Both the position numbers and the translations under genes were made by a program. The notes under the pieces were generated by a model, which ran no database searches, was not told where the DNA came from, and saw only the letters and a list, made by a program, of their open reading frames with translations. Source: Balneolales bacterium (lineage in GTDB: Bacteria; Bacteroidota; Rhodothermia; Balneolales; HLUCCA01). Taken from it: 19,187 nucleotides of DNA. Positions 5,732-15,029 of the stretch are shown here, piece after piece. How positions within the stretch are numbered: position 1 is the first letter of the stretch; each line of letters opens with the position of its first letter. Where the stretch lies: positions 1 to 19,187 of the forward strand of contig JAIUMT010000024.1 in the NCBI GenBank assembly GCA_022565415.1. The letters run 5' to 3'.

Positions 5732-8443
5732 ATGTCCACGAAAACAGACGCACCGAACACCTCCGATAAATCCTCCTCCGAAAAAATAACCTGGCACGCC
5801 ATTGCCACCGAAGCAGTGCTTAACGATCTGAAATCGGATGGCGAAAAGGGTCTCAGCAAGCAAGAGGCCGAGAAACGCATCGACGAATACGGTCCGAACG
5901 AAATCCCAAAGGGCAAACAACGAACCGCGTTTCAACGCCTGATCGCCCAATTTCATAATGTGCTGATTTACGTGCTCATCGTTGCCGCCGTGATTACCGC
6001 CCTGCTCGGACATTGGATCGACACCTGGGTGATTCTCGCCGTGGTGGTGATCAATGCCGTCATTGGATATGTACAGGAGGGCAAAGCCGAAAAAGCGCTG
6101 GATAGCATCCGGAATATGCTGTCCCTCGACGCGGTTGTGCTTCGCGACGGCACCAAACAGACGGTTCCGGCCGAGGAGCTCGTTCCCGGTGACATCGTAT
6201 TGCTGTCGTCTGGCGATAAGATTCCCGCTGATTTGCGCATCATCAACGCCCGCGATTTCCGCGTGGAGGAGGCCCCGCTAACGGGGGAGTCGGAGGCTGT
6301 TGAAAAACATACCGATCCGGTGGATGACAACGCTGTTTTGGGCGATCGCCTCAGTATGGCCTACTCGGGCACGGTCGTGATTTACGGAAAGGGAACCGGG
6401 GTGGTAACCGCAACCGGCGCCCACACCGAAATCGGCAAAATCAATCAGATGATATCGGATGTGGAAGAAATCACCACTCCGTTGTTGCAGCAGATAGAAC
6501 GCTTCGGGAAATGGCTTTCGGTTGTGATATTAGCCGTAACCGCCGCCTTCTTTGCCTTCGGATATTACTTCCGAGACTACGCCCTGGATGAATTGTTCCT
6601 CATCGCCATCGGACTCGTAGTCGCATCCATCCCAGAGGGTTTGCCAGCTATCATGACCATCACGCTTGCCATCGGGGTGCAGCGTATGGCATCGCGAAAT
6701 GCCATCATTCGGAGGCTGCCTTCGGTGGAAACACTGGGCGCCGTGAACGTCATCTGCTCCGATAAAACCGGCACGCTCACCCGTAACGAAATGACGGCCC
6801 GCACCATCCTCACCGCCGACCGCCTTTATGAAGTGGAAGGAACAGGCTATGCACCTGAGGGAGATATTTTAAGCGACGGGGAAAAGATTGATCCCGAAAA
6901 CGATACCGTGCTTGGTCAGTTATTGCGCGCGGCTCGGGTTAGCAACAACGCCGAAATCAGCAATGATGAAAACGGAACATGGGTGTTAACTGGCGCACCT
7001 ACCGAGGGAGCAATGCTGGCGCTAAGTATGAAAGGCGGATTCGGGGATTTCAAGCCCAAACGAATCGATACTATTCCCTTTGAGTCGGACCATAAATACA
7101 TGGCCACCCTCAACGACGTTGATGGAGAGCGGTTTGTGTTCATGACCGGCGCTCCCGAGCGTTTGCTGGATATGTGCGATCGTCAGCTCACGGGAGAGGG
7201 CGAAACAACGCTCGATCGCAGCTACTGGGAAGAAAAAATGAATGAAATCGCCAGTAGGGGTCAGCGCTTACTGGGAGTGGCCTACACACCGAGCGATCGC
7301 GACGAGCTTCTCATAGAAGACCTTGATGGGCGCGAAATATTCCTGGGCGTAGTCGGAATTATTGATCCCCCGCGGGATGAGGTCATCGACGCGGTGCGCG
7401 AGTGTCACGAAGCCGGAGTTTCAGTAAAAATGATAACCGGTGACCATGCTTTAACCGCTCGCGCGATTGGCAAGGAAATCGGCATCGGCGATGGGGAAAA
7501 GGCCATTACGGGCGCCGAATTGCAAGATATGAGCGATGACGACCTCCGCGGCGTCGTTAATGAGTATGATATTTTCGCCAGAACCAGTCCCGAGCACAAA
7601 TTGCGATTGGTATCGGCCATTCAGGCTAACGGTCAGCTCGTGGCCATGACCGGAGACGGTGTAAACGACGCTCCCGCACTCAAAAAGGCCAATATTGGCA
7701 TAGCTATGGGCATAAAAGGCACTGAAGTGACCAAAGATGCCTCCGAAATGGTGCTTGCGGATGACAACTTCGCCTCCATCGTTAATGCCATCGAGGAAGG
7801 GCGCACGGTGTCCGACAACATCCGAACAACGCTGCTGTTAATCCTGCCCACGAACGGCGCGGAGGCCCTGGTTTTGATGTCCGCGGTTCTCATGGGAATC
7901 ATCATGCCCATAACGCCAGCTCAGATTTTGTGGGTAAATATGGTCACGGCCATCACACTGGCCCTGGCGCTGGCCTTCGAGCCCATGGAAAACGACGTCA
8001 TGAAACGTCGTCCGAGGGGGAACGACGAACCTATTCTAGGCGGCCTTTTTATCTGGCGGATTTCGTTCGTATCGGTGCTCATTGGCGGACTCACCCTATG
8101 GATGTTCACCATGATGAAGGATGCTGGTATGGGTGAGGCCGTAGCGCGAACGGTGGCAGTAAACACGCTGGTAGCAGGACAGCTATTCTACCTGTTCAAC
8201 TGTCGACGCATTCACATGCCAAGTCTGAGCAAAGGATTTTTCGCCAATCGTTATGTCTTCATGGCCGCCGGAGCGTTGATTATACTACAACTCCTTTTCG
8301 TGTATGTGCCATTTATGAATACCTTTTTCAATACAGAAGCGCCGGGCCTACAAGGGTGGATATATCCGCTGGCAGCAGGTGTTGCCGTATTTCTTGCCGT
8401 AGAACTCGAAAAATGGATCATCGGCAAGTTTATAGCGAAGTAG
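5732..8443 (+). CDS. P2-type cation-transporting ATPase
   Basis: The 903-residue protein is a complete P-type ATPase that pumps cations across the inner membrane using ATP. Domains in order: N-terminal cation-ATPase domain (about 20-75), M1-M2 (about 76-114), actuator with TGES (184-187), M3-M4 with IPEGLP (300-305), phosphorylation site CSDKTGT (Asp344), nucleotide-binding domain with 'TGAPE', 'MITGDHALTA' (567-576) and hinge 'TGDGVNDAP' (640-648), then M5-M10. There is no heavy-metal N-terminal domain and no CPC motif. The family is often annotated as calcium ATPase, but M6 reads 'ILWVNMVTAITLALALAFEP', with Ala where SERCA has the calcium ligand Asp800. M5 has 'LPTNGAEAL'. This fits a bacterial P2 subgroup of uncertain ion, so I do not name calcium. 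In 'KGAPE', which binds ATP, the Lys is replaced by Thr (T472). The coding DNA is distinctly GC-rich. The gene stands alone, divergent from the TA pair. Confidence 0.9.
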   Translation: MSTKTDAPNTSDKSSSEKITWHAIATEAVLNDLKSDGEKGLSKQEAEKRIDEYGPNEIPKGKQRTAFQRLIAQFHNVLIYVLIVAAVITALLGHWIDTWVILAVVVINAVIGYVQEGKAEKALDSIRNMLSLDAVVLRDGTKQTVPAEELVPGDIVLLSSGDKIPADLRIINARDFRVEEAPLTGESEAVEKHTDPVDDNAVLGDRLSMAYSGTVVIYGKGTGVVTATGAHTEIGKINQMISDVEEITTPLLQQIERFGKWLSVVILAVTAAFFAFGYYFRDYALDELFLIAIGLVVASIPEGLPAIMTITLAIGVQRMASRNAIIRRLPSVETLGAVNVICSDKTGTLTRNEMTARTILTADRLYEVEGTGYAPEGDILSDGEKIDPENDTVLGQLLRAARVSNNAEISNDENGTWVLTGAPTEGAMLALSMKGGFGDFKPKRIDTIPFESDHKYMATLNDVDGERFVFMTGAPERLLDMCDRQLTGEGETTLDRSYWEEKMNEIASRGQRLLGVAYTPSDRDELLIEDLDGREIFLGVVGIIDPPRDEVIDAVRECHEAGVSVKMITGDHALTARAIGKEIGIGDGEKAITGAELQDMSDDDLRGVVNEYDIFARTSPEHKLRLVSAIQANGQLVAMTGDGVNDAPALKKANIGIAMGIKGTEVTKDASEMVLADDNFASIVNAIEEGRTVSDNIRTTLLLILPTNGAEALVLMSAVLMGIIMPITPAQILWVNMVTAITLALALAFEPMENDVMKRRPRGNDEPILGGLFIWRISFVSVLIGGLTLWMFTMMKDAGMGEAVARTVAVNTLVAGQLFYLFNCRRIHMPSLSKGFFANRYVFMAAGALIILQLLFVYVPFMNTFFNTEAPGLQGWIYPLAAGVAVFLAVELEKWIIGKFIAK

Positions 8444-8476
8444 ATACACTAGATGGATCGACAGCTCGGGGTTGTT

Positions 8477-8492
8477 CTATAAAATTTTATAG
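8477..8492. promoter_or_regulatory. Perfect 16-bp palindrome upstream of the HEPN/MNT operon
   Basis: CTATAAAATTTTATAG is fully self-complementary and lies 71 bp upstream of the HEPN start, in the only gap between the ATPase and the toxin-antitoxin pair. It could be an operator for the operon or part of its promoter. AT-rich palindromes arise by chance fairly often, so confidence is low. Confidence 0.3.
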
Positions 8493-8563
8493 TTTCAATA
8501 CACTATATTGCGGAATCACGATATTTCTAATAATCGAAATCTCATTTAATTTAACCCACAATA

Positions 8564-8980
8564 ATGAATTCGTCTGATATACGCTGGCAACAGCGGCTTG
8601 CCAATCTCGACAAAGCATTGAAACAGCTTGCAGATGATGTGCAAACTGCAAGCGAACGGGAATTATCAAGGCTAGAGCGTCAGGGAATTATTCAATCATT
8701 CGAATACACGCATGAGTTGGCCTGGAATGTAATGAAAGACTACTTCCAGTATCAGGGAAATTCGGAAATACGCGGGTCTCGGGATGCTACTCGCGAGGCA
8801 TTTCGCTATGAATTGATTGAAGACGGCAAAAGCTGGATGGATATGATTCAAAGCCGCAATCTAACAAGTCATACCTATAATGAGGATGTCGCCACAGAAA
8901 TCGCAGAAAAAACAGTGGATGTGTACTTCAATCTATTCCAAAAGTTTTATGACAAGATGGTCTCGTTGAAGGATGAGTAA
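8564..8980 (+). CDS. HEPN-domain protein (HI0074-like, HepT-type toxin)
   Basis: The 138-residue all-helical protein matches the 'nucleotidyltransferase substrate-binding' HI0074 branch of HEPN proteins: 'EYTHELAWNVMKDYFQYQG' at residues 47-65, then 'SRNLTSHTYN' (97-106). That last stretch carries the R-x4-H-x-Y signature of HEPN RNases (Arg98, His103, Tyr105). Arg and His form the RNase site. In studied HepT proteins the Tyr is the residue modified by the partner nucleotidyltransferase. The next gene is that partner, overlapping by 8 bp, so this is a HEPN/MNT type toxin-antitoxin pair with the toxin first. All key residues are present, so the toxin looks active. The start is the first ATG. 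No Shine-Dalgarno sequence is seen. Confidence 0.87.
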   Translation: MNSSDIRWQQRLANLDKALKQLADDVQTASERELSRLERQGIIQSFEYTHELAWNVMKDYFQYQGNSEIRGSRDATREAFRYELIEDGKSWMDMIQSRNLTSHTYNEDVATEIAEKTVDVYFNLFQKFYDKMVSLKDE

Positions 8981-9296
8981 TGAATCTGAACATCATTTTG
9001 GATTTAGTGAAAAAGACGTTCAGGCTATGCAAAACGTGTTTGCCAACTATCCACAGGTTGAAACAGCGATTTTGTATGGATCCAGAGCCATGGGAACTCA
9101 CCGGAATTCCTCTGACATCGATCTAACCCTTACCGGAGCTGAACTTTCGCTTACCACACTTCATCGGATTGAAACAGACCTCGATGACTTGCTACTTCCG
9201 TACAAAATCGACTTATCTATTCAGGCAAAGATTCAGAACCCGGATTTGCTGGCGCACATCGAAAGAGTCGGAAAGATCTTCTATATAAAGACATAA
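8973..9296 (+). CDS. MNT-domain nucleotidyltransferase antitoxin (MntA-like)
   Basis: The 107-residue protein is a minimal nucleotidyltransferase. It has 'GSRAMG' (36-41), then 'SSDIDL' with Asp48 and Asp50, and a third acidic residue Asp80 in 'KIDLS'. Together these form the G-S-x10-D-x-D metal site of the DNA polymerase beta superfamily. In characterised MntA/HepT pairs this enzyme transfers AMP groups to the Tyr of the HEPN R-x4-H-x-Y motif and so inactivates the toxin. It overlaps the HEPN gene by 8 bp, so translation is coupled. The active site is intact and length is typical. Confidence 0.87.
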   Translation: MSNESEHHFGFSEKDVQAMQNVFANYPQVETAILYGSRAMGTHRNSSDIDLTLTGAELSLTTLHRIETDLDDLLLPYKIDLSIQAKIQNPDLLAHIERVGKIFYIKT

Positions 9297-9558
9297 GATT
9301 GATGAACTAGGTAGCTTAACCCATGAATGGTAGATGAGTTTTGTGGATTCCTCCGATTTTACCCCAATTTTTACAAATAATACCTAGGTCACGGTATTGA
9401 AGTCGGCCGATTGATTAGTCATTTTGCGAGCAATTAATCATACTACCAGTGTGGTTTTGCGTGTCAAACCCGGTAAACAACCGAAGATCCCCCAAAAAGC
9501 GAGTTCAGACCTCGACGTTTACAACGCAAGCTGCCATCTACAACAAAACCGACCAACT

Positions 9559-12500
9559 ATGTCATCTTTTTATACCATAACAGGTTCTATCCTGACCATA
9601 GCCTTACTGCTCTTTTCAAGCACGGCTCAGGCTCAAAGTCCAAACTTCGATACGCCAGAGCGATCGTCTACATTCAATAAAACTGCACCATCGCAAACTA
9701 TTGCAGATGATGTACAGACAATATCTGCTGATGTTCTGGTGGATGTGGGTTTTCAGAACCGAGCCGGATCTTCTGTCGATATTACCGATAACTGGATTGC
9801 AGTCGGATCCATGCGCGAGTCGCCCGAAGACACCCAGTTCGAAACCGGTGTTGTACGTCTTTTCAAACGAAATAGCGACGGAGATATCTCAGAAGAACAA
9901 GTACTCTCCCCTCCAATTGGCGGAGTTCGACAATTTGGATACCATGTGCGTTTCCACCAACAATCACTATTCGTCTCCGCTCCGCACTCACAGGCTTATG
10001 TATTTGTTTACCAATTGGGTGAAGATGATGAATGGGTTCTGTTCGACACCATCGAGAATAATGCGAACCGCTTCGGACAACGAATGGACATGAATACAGG
10101 AACCGTCGTTATTGGTAGTATGGATGGTGCGTTTCAATATTTTTACTCTGAACAGAACACTGATGTTCAAGATGTTGGACCCATTGAAATCCCGGATTAC
10201 GACGGCACATATGGCTACGAAATCGTAGCGTTACAAACAAACGTTTTTGCTATTCTATCGGATGATGGGGTGCACATTATTGAACAAATACAGGGCGAAT
10301 ATCACGAAATACACGTCATTGACCTGCCCGAACCGATGTCTGATAATCCACGGCATTATCGGTTGGCCTCATCAGGCGGACTTCTGGCCATTTCCGACAT
10401 TTCCTACAACGATAATACAGGAAAAGTCTTTGTTTATGAAGCTACTTGGTGGTACGACGATTGGTTTCTTGTAGATGAAATTACCGCTCCGGAGGGGGAC
10501 TCAAACAGTGCTTTCGGTACATCGCTTCGATTCGATGGATCAAAACTACTAATTGGGGATGTTGGTCGGAATGCGGCCTATTTATATCGTCTTCAGACCG
10601 ATTACAATTATCACCTCGTCGCTGAATTTAACACCTATCAGGAGGAAACGGCCCGCATCCAAGATAATCAGCCGGCATTGGGCATCATGGACAACCTGGT
10701 TGCATTGGGGAATTCATCCATGCAAACCAATGTAACCATGGGATCTGTAAATAATTACATTCGGGGGCAAGCTTTCTACGCAGAATACGAATCTGATTTC
10801 GAACTCAAACATGCCCACACGCAACCCATGCGCGGCGGAACCCGTCAGGCTGGGTTTCATTGGATTCGACCGAGTAACCTGAATACCAATGGAATGGGTT
10901 TCATCACATCGGGAAGGCTGGACAGTCAGACTCCTGAAACCCGATATTATGGCAGCACCTGGACAGACATGGACGATTATATTGTAGTTGCAGATATTCA
11001 TGCTGATGTAAACGGCGTTAGCTGGGTTGCTCTCGAAGACAGCGACCCGTTGCTACTAGTTTCAGGTCGGCCAGGCGGTTTCGGAAATCCGTATCGTATG
11101 GAACTTTACCGTATTAATGGCTCAACAGCCGAAAAAGTGGACGCAGATTTGCCCAACATCAGTGGGGTGGTGGACTGGGGCGACCTCACAATGAATGGTC
11201 AGCCCGATTTGGTTGTGAGTGGAATTGAGGGGGCACCCGGTGAAGCGTCCCGTGCAACGAAAATACTTCTTCACGAAGGCGACTACGAGTTTCGTGAAGT
11301 TACCCTCAATCGAACAGCTAGTGACGTTGTTATTGGCGATTTTTTCAACCGCGGAAGAAATGACATTTTCTTGATTGGTGTTAACAGCACTGGCGACGAT
11401 ACTGAAAATATATACATCCGAAATAATAGTGATGGAACATTTCAGGTGGAGCAGAATGATCTTACCTACAAAGGAGTGACGAACTCTTCGGTTGTTTCTG
11501 CAGCGGATCTAACCAATAATGGTTACCTGGATCTGGTTATAGGCGGTTCAGCCACCGCGGAGGATGACAATGCACTCGGAATTTATTACAACAACGGCGA
11601 TGGTACATTCGATCATCATCCGTTTTGGACAGTAATCACGGCTGTTAATACAGAAGCCGTTAGTATCGATCTGGTCGACATTAACAACAATGGATGGATA
11701 GATATACTGTATTCATCGAATAATACCATGACGCGTCGAAGTCAGACCGCATTTTTTATGAACAAGGGAGACGATGCTGTTCCCGGTGAGTCCCGATTTA
11801 CTACTGAACTCCCCATGATTGCCAATCCGAGAGTTGGTGGAATTACGGCCGGTGACATCACCTGGGATGGTGTTAATGAACTGATTGCGTATGGAATCGA
11901 TAATCGTGGTCAGCGCTTCATGCGGACGTACACCAATAATCTGGCAACTGCCTCGTACGACCGACCGGGTCAAGTTACCGATATCGGTTTCTCCATGGAT
12001 GAAAACAATCAACTGACGCTTAGCTGGTCTGAGGGATCTGATAATATTACCCCAACTAGTGCATTAACGTACAATGTTCGTGTAGGAACAACGCCGGAAT
12101 CTGATGATATCGTGAATTCTAACTCACACGGCACGGGTGTTTTGTTCAATCGGGGACCGGGTAATGTCGGTTCCAAAACAAGCTATACGCTTCCTGACCT
12201 CAGTGAATTGCCCGACGATGTGGGTACAATTTACGCTCGCGTTAGCGTTGTAAATCAACACCGAGTTGCATCGGTATTTGCCGGAACAACCTGGCGACAA
12301 TCTGATCAGTTTTTGTCCATGACCAACGCTGATGTCCCTCGTGGTACGACCAATCTTTTCCCAAATTGGGTGGATGTAAACCGCGACGGAAAGCTGAATC
12401 TTGTCATCAGAAAACAGACTGAAGGTGAAAACATTCTAACCCCATTTTCTATTGAAGAAGGTGTGTTTAGTCCGATGGAATCCAATATCGAAGGTAACTA

Positions 12501-14013
12501 TGGCTTTTGGGGCGATTTCACGAACAACGGCTGGCCTGATGTGATGTCACGTGAATCGGGCGGCATTTTGCGAGTCTGGGAAAATAATGATGGAAACTTT
12601 GCAGCCTCAGAACATGAAATTTCCCAAAGTGTGACCATGGTTACTCCGTTTGATCATAACCTCAATGGTAAGCAGGATGTAATTGTTGCCACAGGATCAT
12701 TGCTGAGCAGTGCTCAATCACGTATTCTCATCAATGAGGGCGACGGACTCTTCGTTCAGGACGACACAACATTCGGTCGGGCGTTCAGTGTAGATGCTGC
12801 CGATTACAACAAAAATGGCTGTCAGGATCTGCTAATGGCCCGTTTTGGTGCACTTGTCGTCTACGAAAACGACTGCTATGGCGAGTTTCATATCGTCGAC
12901 ACCCTGCATACGTACAGTGATGTAGGTGAGGCAATTTGGGCTGATTTAACCGCTAACGGTTATCCTGATGTCATCCTAAGCGTTACCCCACAAGATGCAG
13001 ACTTCGACGAAGTAAAAGATCTTTATATCTATAGAAATACCGGTAACGGATTCGAACAAGCCGAACATCACGCGCGATTTGGATTAATAAATCCGGCTGC
13101 GATAGACGTAACAGGAAACGGATATTTAGATGTGATAATTAACGGTCAGGCCGGTAGCGCATCCGGAGGCAGCCTGCTTTTCAATAACGGCGACGGAACC
13201 TTCACGTTGGAAACCGAATCCGAGTTTGATACCTATCGCGAAGGCGCTATTGCACCTGCTGATGTATTCCGTACCGGAAAAGCAGATTTCTACATTCATG
13301 GCAACCGGTTTGTTCAGGCAACCCAGCGTTTTGAGTCTAGCTTCTACCGAAACATGAGAGCTCAACCGCACGAACCAGCCGGTGAACCATTAAATTTGAG
13401 CGTTCATTTTGATGAGGATGAAGAAGCTCCAACCTTCAGTTGGATAGCGGGTGAGGAAGGCTCCACACCAAACAGTGGTCTGACTTACAACCTGCGCGTT
13501 GGCTCAGAACCAGGAGCGAACGACATCGTAAGCGGATTAGCCCTCGAAGACGGAACCCGTCTGGTAGCTAAGCGTGGAAATGTGGGTTCTGTAAACTCCA
13601 TAACCATGCACGGACTCGAACTTGAAGAAGACGCCACCTACTACTGGAGTGTTCAGGCCATCGACAATGTGTACAACGGTTCTGCATTCGCACCCGAGCA
13701 ATCGTTTGTATATGATGTTTTGGTGTCGATAGATCAAGACCATTTGCCACGCGAAGTCACGCTCGCTCAAAACTATCCCAATCCGTTTAATCCGGTTACG
13801 ACCATACAGTTCTCATTGCCAACAGAAGAACACGTAACGCTAACCGTCTACGACATCACGGGAAGACAAGTCGCACAAGTTTCAGATGCACTATACAGCG
13901 CAGGGCACCATAGCATTGGATTCGACGGATCCAGACTCGCCAGCGGTGTTTATATCTATCAACTTAGAACGCAGAACCAAACATTGACGCGAAAAATGAG
14001 TTTGATTAAGTAA
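9559..14013 (+). CDS. Large secreted FG-GAP/VCBS-repeat protein with T9SS C-terminal sorting domain
   Basis: The open frame extends back to a TTG at 9424, but a complete signal peptide starts only at the ATG at 9559 (residues 1-25, AQA before Q). I use that start (1484 residues). In order: FG-GAP-like propeller blades (about 40-400, such as 'FGTSLRFDGSKLLIGD'); a first run of VCBS blades (about 525-800) with calcium-loop-like 'DLTNNGYLDLVIGG' and 'DINNNGWIDILY'; a fibronectin-III-like domain (about 804-919); a second VCBS run (about 925-1268); and a second fibronectin-like domain (about 1275-1380). The last 80 residues (from 1405) are a type A sorting domain, 'NYPNPFNPVTTIQFSLP' to 'GVYIYQL' and a basic end, which directs export through type IX secretion. 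The protein is therefore exported to the surface or medium, probably as an adhesin-like scaffold. No catalytic motif is visible. The two fibronectin-like domains share 'LTYN(V/L)RVG' and 'NVGS', pointing to internal duplication. Confidence 0.88.
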   Translation: MSSFYTITGSILTIALLLFSSTAQAQSPNFDTPERSSTFNKTAPSQTIADDVQTISADVLVDVGFQNRAGSSVDITDNWIAVGSMRESPEDTQFETGVVRLFKRNSDGDISEEQVLSPPIGGVRQFGYHVRFHQQSLFVSAPHSQAYVFVYQLGEDDEWVLFDTIENNANRFGQRMDMNTGTVVIGSMDGAFQYFYSEQNTDVQDVGPIEIPDYDGTYGYEIVALQTNVFAILSDDGVHIIEQIQGEYHEIHVIDLPEPMSDNPRHYRLASSGGLLAISDISYNDNTGKVFVYEATWWYDDWFLVDEITAPEGDSNSAFGTSLRFDGSKLLIGDVGRNAAYLYRLQTDYNYHLVAEFNTYQEETARIQDNQPALGIMDNLVALGNSSMQTNVTMGSVNNYIRGQAFYAEYESDFELKHAHTQPMRGGTRQAGFHWIRPSNLNTNGMGFITSGRLDSQTPETRYYGSTWTDMDDYIVVADIHADVNGVSWVALEDSDPLLLVSGRPGGFGNPYRMELYRINGSTAEKVDADLPNISGVVDWGDLTMNGQPDLVVSGIEGAPGEASRATKILLHEGDYEFREVTLNRTASDVVIGDFFNRGRNDIFLIGVNSTGDDTENIYIRNNSDGTFQVEQNDLTYKGVTNSSVVSAADLTNNGYLDLVIGGSATAEDDNALGIYYNNGDGTFDHHPFWTVITAVNTEAVSIDLVDINNNGWIDILYSSNNTMTRRSQTAFFMNKGDDAVPGESRFTTELPMIANPRVGGITAGDITWDGVNELIAYGIDNRGQRFMRTYTNNLATASYDRPGQVTDIGFSMDENNQLTLSWSEGSDNITPTSALTYNVRVGTTPESDDIVNSNSHGTGVLFNRGPGNVGSKTSYTLPDLSELPDDVGTIYARVSVVNQHRVASVFAGTTWRQSDQFLSMTNADVPRGTTNLFPNWVDVNRDGKLNLVIRKQTEGENILTPFSIEEGVFSPMESNIEGNYGFWGDFTNNGWPDVMSRESGGILRVWENNDGNFAASEHEISQSVTMVTPFDHNLNGKQDVIVATGSLLSSAQSRILINEGDGLFVQDDTTFGRAFSVDAADYNKNGCQDLLMARFGALVVYENDCYGEFHIVDTLHTYSDVGEAIWADLTANGYPDVILSVTPQDADFDEVKDLYIYRNTGNGFEQAEHHARFGLINPAAIDVTGNGYLDVIINGQAGSASGGSLLFNNGDGTFTLETESEFDTYREGAIAPADVFRTGKADFYIHGNRFVQATQRFESSFYRNMRAQPHEPAGEPLNLSVHFDEDEEAPTFSWIAGEEGSTPNSGLTYNLRVGSEPGANDIVSGLALEDGTRLVAKRGNVGSVNSITMHGLELEEDATYYWSVQAIDNVYNGSAFAPEQSFVYDVLVSIDQDHLPREVTLAQNYPNPFNPVTTIQFSLPTEEHVTLTVYDITGRQVAQVSDALYSAGHHSIGFDGSRLASGVYIYQLRTQNQTLTRKMSLIK

Positions 14014-14020
14014 TCCCAAG

Positions 14021-14058
14021 ACCCCAATCTGTTGACGTGGATTGGGGTTTCTATTTTT
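14021..14058 (+). terminator. Intrinsic terminator of the T9SS surface-protein gene
   Basis: A perfect 9-bp stem (ACCCCAATC with GATTGGGGT) encloses a 10-nt loop and is followed by a T-rich tail (TTCTATTTTT). It starts seven bases after the stop codon. It separates the surface-protein transcript from the response regulator gene about 100 bp further on. Confidence 0.85.
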
Positions 14059-14159
14059 ACAGCATGAAACTCATTAACCCGTTTTAACCCGAGACATCAT
14101 CAATTCAAATAAAAGGCTCACTTAAACCAATCCGTAAGGCGGATGCCAACCAGGTAACT

Positions 14160-14777
14160 ATGTCATATCGAATTTGTATATGCGAAGATCACCTTATAAT
14201 TATTGATGGGGTACGGCGAATTTTGTCTCAAACGCAGAATTATAAGCTAACATCAAATTGTAATTCAATTGGTACGCTGATGCAGATGCTTCAGAATGAT
14301 GTGCCTGATATCTTGATTTTAGACCTTAACCTGCCCGATCAGAGCGGATTAGACGTACTTCCTGACCTTAAAGCGACCTATCCTGCGATGAAGGTGATGG
14401 TGCTCACCATGCACAGTGAGCCTACCGTAATGCATCGGGTGTATGCCGCTGGCGCTAACGGACTCCTTCTGAAAGATTTCGGTGAAAAGGAAATGATTGA
14501 TGCTCTCGACGAGATGGTTATGTATGGCATCTATAGAAATCCGAAACTGGGTGAGATAAGTCAGGACATCAAGTCATCTAAAGCCTTGTTCCTGACGCCT
14601 CGCGAGAAGGAGATCGTGAAATTAACCGCGAACGGATTCTCTTCATCTGATATAGCGAAGGATTTGTTTTTGAGTCCGCACACGGTGAATACGCATCGCC
14701 GGAATATTTATAAGAAGCTGGATCTCAAGGATATGCGTGAACTGGTTAATTTCGCTCATCAAAATGAATTGAACTAG
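14160..14777 (+). CDS. NarL/FixJ-family response regulator (first copy)
   Basis: The 205-residue protein has a receiver domain (1-120) followed by a LuxR/GerE helix-turn-helix (about 144-205). The receiver is complete: acidic pair Glu9/Asp10 in 'CICEDH', phosphoacceptor Asp55 in 'ILILDLNLP', Thr83 in 'VLTMHS' and Lys105 in 'LLLKDFGE'. The output domain has 'LTPREKEIVKL' and the recognition helix region 'LSPHTVNTHRRNIYKKL'. It is a transcription factor activated by phosphorylation. It has its own transcript start region, downstream of the terminator at 14021-14058. A kinase gene converges on it, ending 252 bp away. It is a paralogue of the regulator at 16861-17475: a gap-free hand alignment gives about 103 identical residues of 204. 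Confidence 0.92.
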   Translation: MSYRICICEDHLIIIDGVRRILSQTQNYKLTSNCNSIGTLMQMLQNDVPDILILDLNLPDQSGLDVLPDLKATYPAMKVMVLTMHSEPTVMHRVYAAGANGLLLKDFGEKEMIDALDEMVMYGIYRNPKLGEISQDIKSSKALFLTPREKEIVKLTANGFSSSDIAKDLFLSPHTVNTHRRNIYKKLDLKDMRELVNFAHQNELN

Positions 14778-14825
14778 CGCTGGGACAGTTAGATTTTCGA
14801 TTTCTGTTTGTTCATCATCCCAGCG
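14778..14825 (+). repeat. Inverted repeat directly after the response regulator stop
   Basis: CGCTGGGA (14778-14785) and TCCCAGCG (14818-14825) are perfect 8-bp inverted arms around a 32-nt loop, starting on the base after the stop codon. No T run follows, so it is not a standard intrinsic terminator. It may still end or stabilise the transcript. A second 7-bp pair (AAGCCTC at 14851, GAGGCTT at 14889) lies further down in the same gap. Confidence 0.4.
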
Positions 14826-15029
14826 TTGTGACGATTTAAAACATGTTTTTAAGCCTCGTTTATCATTATGTGAGTTTAGTCGTCTCGGGAGGCTTGTTTA
14901 TAAGGGAAACTAACTTGCAGCGAGGATTTTAAAAAAAACTTCCCACCTAAATGATTCAGATTCCTAGTTTTAATTCAATCGTCGCTCCCACCCAGATTAA
15001 TGAAGATCGAATAGAGTTAAAAACGATGT

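Noticed and set aside
9424..9558. N-terminal extension of the surface protein from TTG
   Set aside because: The 45 extra residues would bury the signal peptide; the ATG at 9559 starts it exactly.
14851..14895. 7-bp inverted arms AAGCCTC/GAGGCTT as a terminator
   Set aside because: The loop is 31 nt and no T run follows on either strand at the right place; kept only as a note under the neighbouring repeat.
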